The notes under the pieces: generated by a model | Told to the model about the DNA's origin: nothing | The model's database searches: none | The model's input: the letters and a program-made list of their open reading frames with translations, nothing else | Part shown: positions 14,199-19,908 of the stretch, piece after piece | Numbering within the stretch: the first letter of the stretch is position 1 | Layout of the letters: each line of letters begins with the position of its first letter | Source of the DNA: Burkholderiales bacterium | GTDB lineage: Bacteria > Pseudomonadota > Gammaproteobacteria > Burkholderiales > JAEUMW01 | Direction: 5' to 3' | Assembly: GCA_016791285.1 (NCBI GenBank) | Contig: JAEUMX010000192.1 | Coordinates: 1 to 19,908 of the forward strand | Length of the DNA: 19,908 bases | Position numbers and translations under genes: made by a program

Positions 14199-15278
14199 TC
14201 AACCGTGGCGTGCCGCGAAGTCCTTCATGTATTCGATGAGCGCCCTCACCCCTTCGACCGGCATCGCGTTGTAGATCGACGCGCGCATGCCGCCGACGCT
14301 GCGATGGCCCTTGAGCTCGACCAGACCGGCCGCCTTTGCCCCCTTGAGAAACGCTTCGTCGAGCGCCTCGTCCCGCAGCCGGAAGGGGACGTTCATGCGC
14401 GAACGATCTTCCCTGCGCACCGGATTGGAATAGAACGAGGACTGATCGAGGTAATCGTAGAGGAGACCGGCCTTGGCGATGTTCATGCGCTCGATCTCGG
14501 TCAGTCCGCCTTGCGCGAGCAGCCACTGGAACACCAGTCCCGCGATGTAGATCGCATAGGTGGGCGGTGTATTGAGCATCGAAGCGGCTTCCGCCTGCTT
14601 CTTCCAGTGGAACGCGGACGGCGTGATCGGCAGTGCGCGGTCGAGCAGGTCGTCACGGACGATGACGACGGTGAGTCCGGCGGGCCCCATGTTCTTCTGC
14701 GCGCCGCCGTAGATAACCCCGAACTTCGACACGTCGACCGGGCGCGACAGCAGGTGTGAGGACATGTCCGCGACGAGCGGAACCTCTCCCGTGTCGGGGG
14801 TCCAGTGATACTCGACACCGCCGATCGTCTCGTTGGTGCAGACGTGGACGTAGGCCGCGTCTTTGGTGAGCGACCATGTCTCCTGGGGCGGCACGCGGGT
14901 GAAGCCGCTGTCTGCCGCCGACGCCGCGAGGTTCACCGTGCAGTACTTCTTCGCTTCCTGGATCGACTTCTTCGACCATTCGCCGGTGTCGACGTAATCC
15001 GCCGTGGACTTGTCGCCGAGGAGGTTCATCGGCACGATGGCATTTTCGGCAATCGCACCGCCCTGGAGGAACAGCACCCTGTAGTGAGCGGGAAGCGCCA
15101 GCAGTGTGCGCAGGTCGGCTTCCGCCTTCTCGGCGATGCCGATGAAGGCCTTGCTGCGATGGCTCATTTCCATGACCGACATGCCACTGCCGTGCCAGTC
15201 GAGCATCTCGGTGGCGGCGCATCGCAACACGACTTCCGGAAGCACCGCGGGACCGGCGCTGAAGTTGAAGACTCGCAT
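14199..15278 (-). CDS. serC: Phosphoserine aminotransferase SerC
   Basis: A 359-residue class V aminotransferase, near-identical in length to E. coli SerC. It turns 3-phosphohydroxypyruvate and glutamate into phosphoserine, the second step of serine synthesis, and also acts in pyridoxal phosphate synthesis in some bacteria. The PLP lysine is Lys195 in [12 protein letters not shown]. The typical N-terminus [16 protein letters not shown], the HRSKAF segment and the R-x-SIYNAMP end are all present. The ATG at 15278 has only a weak GGAA before it. It lies 29 bases after glgX and 11 bases before serA on the same strand, so serC and serA form a two-gene serine unit, perhaps read through from glgX. 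No serB is present. Confidence 0.96.
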   Translation of the reverse strand: MRVFNFSAGPAVLPEVVLRCAATEMLDWHGSGMSVMEMSHRSKAFIGIAEKAEADLRTLLALPAHYRVLFLQGGAIAENAIVPMNLLGDKSTADYVDTGEWSKKSIQEAKKYCTVNLAASAADSGFTRVPPQETWSLTKDAAYVHVCTNETIGGVEYHWTPDTGEVPLVADMSSHLLSRPVDVSKFGVIYGGAQKNMGPAGLTVVIVRDDLLDRALPITPSAFHWKKQAEAASMLNTPPTYAIYIAGLVFQWLLAQGGLTEIERMNIAKAGLLYDYLDQSSFYSNPVRREDRSRMNVPFRLRDEALDEAFLKGAKAAGLVELKGHRSVGGMRASIYNAMPVEGVRALIEYMKDFAARHG

Positions 15279-15307
15279 GATTTCGTTCCGAGGTTGGTTC
15301 AGAGGTG

Positions 15308-17542
15308 TCAGGAGAAGTCCGCACCGGCGCCGGCGGCCGCCGGCTCTTCCTCGACGCTCTCGCTGTCCGCGCGCGTTTGCGGCTGGAGCAGCAGGACCAG
15401 CGACCGTCCCTGGAGCGGGAAGGCATCGCCACGGGCATGATAGCGGCGCGCCTGCGCGTCGGATGCACGATCGCTCGTGTCGAGCGCGACCTGCCACCGC
15501 GCGTTCGAGCGGAAACCGGGGAGGACGAACGGGATCTCTTCGTGGTGCGCGCTGATCAGGAGCAGGAAGTTGTCATCGACGACCGGCACGCCCCGGGCAT
15601 CGACCTCACCGATGGCGTCACCCGCCAGGTACATGCCGAGACAGCGTGCGAAGCCCTGGTTCCACTCGTAGTCGCTCATCTCCAGGCCGTCGGGTCCGAA
15701 CCACCGCACGTTGCGCACACCGTCGGGCAACGGTCCCTGCTGGAAGAAGCTGTGCCGCCGAAACGCGGGGTGTTCGCGGCGCAGGCGGATGACGCGGGTT
15801 GCGAAATCGAGCAGATCGCGATTCTCTTCGGTCTGCGGCCAATCGAGCCAGCTCGTTTCGCTGTCGTGACAATACGCGTTGTTGTTGCCGTGCTGCGTGC
15901 GCCCCATCTCGTCGCCCGCGACCAGCATCGGAACGCCTTGCGACAGCAGCAGCGTTGCGAGCAGGTTGCGCTGCTGGCGGGCGCGCAGTGCGCAGATCTC
16001 GCGGTCGTCGGTGGGGCCCTCCACACCGCAGTTCCAGCCCAGATTGTTGTCTGCGCCGTCGCGATTGTCTTCGCCGTTCGCATCGTTGTGCTTGCGCTCG
16101 TAGCTCACCAGATCGCGCAGCGTGAAGCCGTCATGGGCGGTGATGAAGTTGAGGCTCGCACGCGGGCCGCGCCCGTTGTGTGCAAAGAGGTCGCTCGAGC
16201 CCGTCAACCGCGAGGCGAGATCGCCGATGAGCCCGCCGTCGCCCTTCCAGTAGGCGCGCACCGCGTCGCGGTACTTCGCGTTCCACTCGCACCAGCCGAC
16301 CGGAAAGCCGCCGACCTGGTAGCCGCCCTCGCCCAGATCCCAGGGCTCGGCGATGAGCTTCACGCGGGCGAGCGCGGGATCCTGATGCACCATGTCGAGA
16401 AACGCGCCGGCCGGGTCGAAGGCGTGCGCCTCGCGCGCCAGCGTGGTGGCGAGGTCGAAGCGGAAACCGTCGACGCGCATCTCCTCGACCCAGTAGCGCA
16501 GCGAGTCCATGATGAGTCGCAGCACCTTCGGGTGCATCGTGTTCAAGGTGTTGCCGCACCCGGTGTAGTCCATGTAGTAACGCGGGTTGACGGGCGTCAG
16601 CCGGTAGTATGACGCGTTGTCCAGGCCGCGGAAGGAGAAGGTGGGTCCGAGGTGATTGCCTTCCGCGGTGTGGTTGTAGACCACGTCCAGGATCACCTCT
16701 ATGCCGGCCCGATGCAGCGCGCGCACCATCGCCTTGAACTCGTTCACCGGATCGTCGCTTGCCGCGTACCGGGAATCGGGTGAAAAAAAACCCAGACTGT
16801 TGTAGCCCCAGTAGTTGCGCAGGCCGCGTTCCACCAGGACGCGATCGTCGACGAAGGAGTGGATCGGGAGCAGTTCCACGGCTGTCACGCCGAGCCCCCG
16901 CAGATGGTCGATCGCCGGGGCGCTGGCGAGCCCCGCGTAGGTGCCGCGCAGCGCTGGCGGAATGCCGGGATGGCGTGCCGTAAACCCTTTCACGTGCAGT
17001 TCGTAGACGACGGTGTCGCTCCACGGAACGGCGGGACGACGGTCGTCTTCCCAATCGAACGCCGCATCGGTCACGCGGCATTTCGGCATGGCGGGCGCAT
17101 TGTCGCGCCAGTCGAAGGTCAGGTCGGCGCGCGGCGCGCCGACCTTGTAACCGAAGTGAGCATCGGTCCAGCGCAATCTGCCGACGATGGCTCGGGCATA
17201 GGGATCGAGCAGCAACCGGTTCGCGTTGAAGCGCTGACCTTGCTCGGGTCGGTACGGGCCGTAGGCGCGCAGTCCATAGAGCGTTCCGGGCGCCGCGTCG
17301 GGCAGATAGCCGTGCCAGACGAAATCGGTGCGCTCGGGCAGGTGGGCGCACATCAGTTCGCGCCGACCCCGCGGATCGAAGATACAGAGCTCGATGGCTT
17401 CGGCACGTTCTGAGAACACGGCAAAGTTCACGCCGTGTCCATCCCAAGTCGCGCCGAGCGGGTAGGGCGCGCCCGGCCAGAGTGTCGATTGCGCCTCGCT
17501 CGCAAGGCGCTTGCGTCGAGGCTGTAACGTGCGTTTCACCAC
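15308..17542 (-). CDS. glgX: Glycogen debranching enzyme GlgX
   Basis: A 744-residue GH13 enzyme that cleaves alpha-1,6 branches of glycogen trimmed by phosphorylase. An N-terminal CBM48-like domain (about 20-110: [18 protein letters not shown]) is followed by the TIM barrel. The triad is Asp363 in VDGFRFDLA, Glu399 in IAEPWDLG and Asp471 in TAHDGFTL; the spacings of 36 and 72 closely match E. coli GlgX (35 and 72). NHTAEGN and [15 protein letters not shown] are further family motifs. The C-terminus carries a short acidic and Ala/Gly-rich tail not needed for the fold. The start is one of two tandem GTG codons (17542 or 17539), with CGGA about 8 bases upstream; an overlapping ATG is out of frame. 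It is divergent from glgB and lies 29 bases upstream of serC. Confidence 0.94.
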   Translation of the reverse strand: MVKRTLQPRRKRLASEAQSTLWPGAPYPLGATWDGHGVNFAVFSERAEAIELCIFDPRGRRELMCAHLPERTDFVWHGYLPDAAPGTLYGLRAYGPYRPEQGQRFNANRLLLDPYARAIVGRLRWTDAHFGYKVGAPRADLTFDWRDNAPAMPKCRVTDAAFDWEDDRRPAVPWSDTVVYELHVKGFTARHPGIPPALRGTYAGLASAPAIDHLRGLGVTAVELLPIHSFVDDRVLVERGLRNYWGYNSLGFFSPDSRYAASDDPVNEFKAMVRALHRAGIEVILDVVYNHTAEGNHLGPTFSFRGLDNASYYRLTPVNPRYYMDYTGCGNTLNTMHPKVLRLIMDSLRYWVEEMRVDGFRFDLATTLAREAHAFDPAGAFLDMVHQDPALARVKLIAEPWDLGEGGYQVGGFPVGWCEWNAKYRDAVRAYWKGDGGLIGDLASRLTGSSDLFAHNGRGPRASLNFITAHDGFTLRDLVSYERKHNDANGEDNRDGADNNLGWNCGVEGPTDDREICALRARQQRNLLATLLLSQGVPMLVAGDEMGRTQHGNNNAYCHDSETSWLDWPQTEENRDLLDFATRVIRLRREHPAFRRHSFFQQGPLPDGVRNVRWFGPDGLEMSDYEWNQGFARCLGMYLAGDAIGEVDARGVPVVDDNFLLLISAHHEEIPFVLPGFRSNARWQVALDTSDRASDAQARRYHARGDAFPLQGRSLVLLLQPQTRADSESVEEEPAAAGAGADFS

Positions 17543-17590
17543 GGCATTTTTCCGTTGAAAGTTGGGGTCGCTGCCCGCCGATCGGGCATA

Positions 17591-17617
17591 ATGATACCTG
17601 CGCTCGTTTCGCGAGCG
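17591..17617 (-). promoter_or_regulatory. Possible glgX promoter element with adjoining hairpin
   Basis: The divergent glgX-glgB gap is 264 bases long. On the minus strand, TATCAT (17596-17591) is a 5-of-6 match to a -10 box about 49 bases before the glgX start, but no good -35 is seen. Right beside it, CGCTCG (17601-17606) and CGAGCG (17612-17617) form a perfect 6-base inverted repeat with a TTTCG loop, which could be an operator or a small hairpin. For glgB I see no convincing promoter. Confidence 0.3.
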
Positions 17618-17806
17618 TGGTGAATCGTCCGCCTCGTCTGCTCCGCACGAGAGAGGCTGTGCCGCAGCACCCGTGCGCAACGACAAGAACATCGCTGCCG
17701 TGGGTCGCGCGCCGCAGTCCAGCCGAAAATCGGCGCATCTCCGGCAGGGTATCGGACGACGTATCCGGTGGCCTTGTGTTTTCCGTCCTACGATCCAGGA
17801 ATCGAT

Positions 17807-19908
17807 ATGAGTGCAATGCATGTGAGGGAGGTCATGGCTCAACCCCGTCTTAGCGATGAAGAAATCAGGATTGCCGAGGCACGGCACCATGATCCGTTTT
17901 CGGTATTGGGTCGGCACCCCGTGAACGACGGTGTCGTCGTGTGCGCATTTATCCCGTACGCCACAGAGGTCGCGATCGCGGAAGGCGATCTGCACCTGGA
18001 GCGCGTGCCGGGGACCGACTTCTTCAAGTGGCGTGGCCCGGCGGATGCGGTGCCGGATCGCTACCGGCTGATCTGGCGCGACGAATCACACCACCAGCAC
18101 ATCGCCTACGATCCCTACTGCTATCCGCCGCAGATCTCCGACACCGATCTGTATCTGTTCAGCGAAGGCAAGCTCCGTCAGGCCTACCAGATCCTGGGCG
18201 CCAACGAGCGCGACGTGGACGGGGTGCGGGGCGTGCTGTTCGCGGTATGGGCACCGAACGCCGAGCGGGTGAGCGTGGTCGGCGATTTCAACCGCTGGGA
18301 CGGCCGGCGGCACCCGATGCGGGTGCGTCCGGGCTGCGGGATCTGGGAGCTCTTCATTCCGGACCTGTGCCCCGGTGCACTCTACCGCTTCGAAGTCAGG
18401 AATCGCCACACCGGCCAGATCATGCTCAAGTCCGACCCCTATGGTCAGCAGTTCGAGGCGCGACCCAATACGGCCTCGATCGTGGTCGGCGAGCCAAAGC
18501 ATGCATGGCAGGACGGGGAATGGATGGAACGGCGCGCCGCGTGGGACTGGCAGCATGCGTCGATGTCGGTGTACGAAGTCCACCTCGGATCCTGGCAGCG
18601 CGGACCGGAAGGCGAGTTCCTGAACTACCGCATGCTGGCGGAACGCCTCGTCGATTACGTGAAGTACATGGGATTCAGCCACATCGAACTGCTGCCCGTG
18701 ACCGAGCATCCGTTCGATCTTTCGTGGGGCTATCAGGCAACGGGCTACTTCGCCGCGACCAGCCGCTTCGGCACGCCCGACGATTTCCGCTTTCTGGTCG
18801 ATCACTGTCACTGCAACGGCATCGGCGTCATCCTGGACTGGGTGCCGGCGCACTTCCCGAAGGATGCGTACGCGCTTGCCCGCTTCGACGGCACCGCGCT
18901 GTACGAGCACGAGGATCCGCGCAAGGGCGAGCACCTCGACTGGTCGACGCTCATCTTCAACTACGGTCGCAACGAGGTGCGGACCTTCCTGCTCTCCAGC
19001 GCGCTCTACTGGCTGAAGGAAATGCACATCGACGGCCTGCGCGTGGATGCGGTCGCTTCGATGCTCTACCTCGATTACTCACGCACCGAGTGGATTCCCA
19101 ATCAGTACGGCGGCCGTGAGAATCTGGAGGCGATCGAATTCCTGCGCGAACTGAACGCCGTCACGCACGCCGAATGTCCCGGTGTACTCATGATCGCCGA
19201 GGAGTCGACGTCCTGGCCGCAGGTTTCCCGGCCGACCTATCTCGGCGGCCTCGGTTTCGACATCAAGTGGAACATGGGGTGGATGAACGACACCCTGCGC
19301 TACATATCGAAGGAGGCCATCCACAGGCAGTACCATCACGATCTGCTGACGTTCAGCATGCTCTACTGCTTTACCGAGAATTTCATGCTGCCGTTCTCGC
19401 ACGACGAGGTCGTCCACGGCAAGGGCTCGATGCTGAACAAGATGCCGGGCGACGAGTGGCAGCGTTTCGCGAATCTGCGCACGCTCTACACATACATGTT
19501 CACCCATCCCGGCAAGAAGCTGCTCTTCATGGGAACCGAATTCGGGCAGGGCCTGGAGTGGAACAGCGCTGGTGTGCTCGACTGGTACGTACTCGAGTAT
19601 CCGCTCCACAGTGGTATGCAGCGGCTCGTGCGCGACCTCAATCACCTCTATCGCGATGCCCACGCGCTGCACGGCAACGAGTTCGAGTGGCAGGGGTTCG
19701 AATGGATCGACTGCCACGACTCGCAGCAATCGATCTTGAGCTTCGTGCGCCGGGCGGGCGACGATTTCCTGGTGGTGGTCGTCAACTTCACGCCCGTCCC
19801 AAGACACGGTTACCGCATCGGCGTGCCGCGGCTCGGTGCGTATCGGGAGATCCTCAACTCCGATTCGCATCACTACGGCGGCAGCAACCTGGGCAATGGG
19901 GACGGGCA
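17807..19908 (+). CDS. glgB: 1,4-alpha-glucan branching enzyme GlgB (3' end cut by window edge)
   Basis: 700 codons of a GH13 branching enzyme, which makes the alpha-1,6 branches of glycogen; the frame is open to the window end. An N-terminal extra CBM48-like module (about 20-110: [12 protein letters not shown]) and a second CBM48 (about 125-215: [25 protein letters not shown]) lead to the barrel. The catalytic residues are Asp414 in [12 protein letters not shown], one of Glu465/466 in IAEESTSWP and Asp533 in SHDEVVHGK. The last codons ([10 protein letters not shown]) correspond to the usual C-terminal sheet domain, so about 30 residues are missing. The ATG at 17807 is chosen because AGGA lies 6 bases before it; ATGs at 17816 and 17834 are also in frame, the last with a purine-rich tract too close to serve well. 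Confidence 0.95.
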   Translation, partial: MSAMHVREVMAQPRLSDEEIRIAEARHHDPFSVLGRHPVNDGVVVCAFIPYATEVAIAEGDLHLERVPGTDFFKWRGPADAVPDRYRLIWRDESHHQHIAYDPYCYPPQISDTDLYLFSEGKLRQAYQILGANERDVDGVRGVLFAVWAPNAERVSVVGDFNRWDGRRHPMRVRPGCGIWELFIPDLCPGALYRFEVRNRHTGQIMLKSDPYGQQFEARPNTASIVVGEPKHAWQDGEWMERRAAWDWQHASMSVYEVHLGSWQRGPEGEFLNYRMLAERLVDYVKYMGFSHIELLPVTEHPFDLSWGYQATGYFAATSRFGTPDDFRFLVDHCHCNGIGVILDWVPAHFPKDAYALARFDGTALYEHEDPRKGEHLDWSTLIFNYGRNEVRTFLLSSALYWLKEMHIDGLRVDAVASMLYLDYSRTEWIPNQYGGRENLEAIEFLRELNAVTHAECPGVLMIAEESTSWPQVSRPTYLGGLGFDIKWNMGWMNDTLRYISKEAIHRQYHHDLLTFSMLYCFTENFMLPFSHDEVVHGKGSMLNKMPGDEWQRFANLRTLYTYMFTHPGKKLLFMGTEFGQGLEWNSAGVLDWYVLEYPLHSGMQRLVRDLNHLYRDAHALHGNEFEWQGFEWIDCHDSQQSILSFVRRAGDDFLVVVVNFTPVPRHGYRIGVPRLGAYREILNSDSHHYGGSNLGNGDG

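Noticed and set aside
17574..17588. GCCCG/CGGGC inverted repeat in the glgX-glgB gap
   Set aside because: A five-base GC stem is expected by chance at this base composition, and it has no T-tract or known operator form.
17543..17995. Extension of glgX to 895 codons
   Set aside because: It runs over the divergent gap and antisense to the start of glgB; the CBM48 domain starts shortly after the tandem GTG codons.

Overview
The window reads as a chromosomal segment of a GC-rich Gram-negative bacterium, most likely a betaproteobacterium. This rests on the gene order of the heme locus, a HemP of the betaproteobacterial/rhizobial kind, the SoxYZ-like/metallohydrolase/PQQ-dehydrogenase set, and the uniformly high GC with short intergenic gaps. 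The assignment comes from family recognition only; no search was possible. I see no insertion sequence, CRISPR array, rRNA or tRNA.

Region 1 (1-4843, all minus strand) is a heme-iron acquisition locus. It reads, in transcription order: a Fur-box promoter, hemP, a TonB-dependent heme receptor (TTG start), a 78-residue Cys/His-rich unknown, hmuS, hmuT and the first codons of a probable hmuU. The downstream genes are tightly packed, with ATGA and TGATG overlaps. The hemP promoter is laid out so that transcription may begin at or next to its ATG, which would make a leaderless message.

Region 2 (4891-6754, minus) holds two alpha/beta-hydrolases whose ends overlap. One uses a Ser nucleophile; the other uses an Asp and is epoxide-hydrolase-like.

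Region 3 (6876-10667, plus) is a periplasmic quinoprotein module. A SoxYZ-like carrier with a single cysteine in its mature chain is translationally coupled to a metallo-beta-lactamase-fold protein. After a 307-base gap carrying a near-consensus sigma-54 promoter comes a PQQ-dependent alcohol dehydrogenase, closed by a strong intrinsic terminator. The carrier and hydrolase match what has been described as a quinoprotein relay system, whose biochemistry is still unproven. This is the best candidate here for a poorly described system.

Region 4 (10748-12989, plus) has a lytic transglycosylase of the MltB type and an iron-type alcohol dehydrogenase in which one expected metal-ligand His is Gln. 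Region 5 (13000-15278, minus) holds serA and serC, the first two dedicated serine-synthesis steps after 3-phosphoglycerate, except the last phosphatase. Region 6 (15308-19908) holds glgX (minus, just upstream of serC) and a divergent glgB that runs off the right edge about 30 codons short of its usual end; together they build and debranch glycogen.

Most other long open frames, including one of 1090 codons antisense to the heme genes, are products of the high GC and were rejected.
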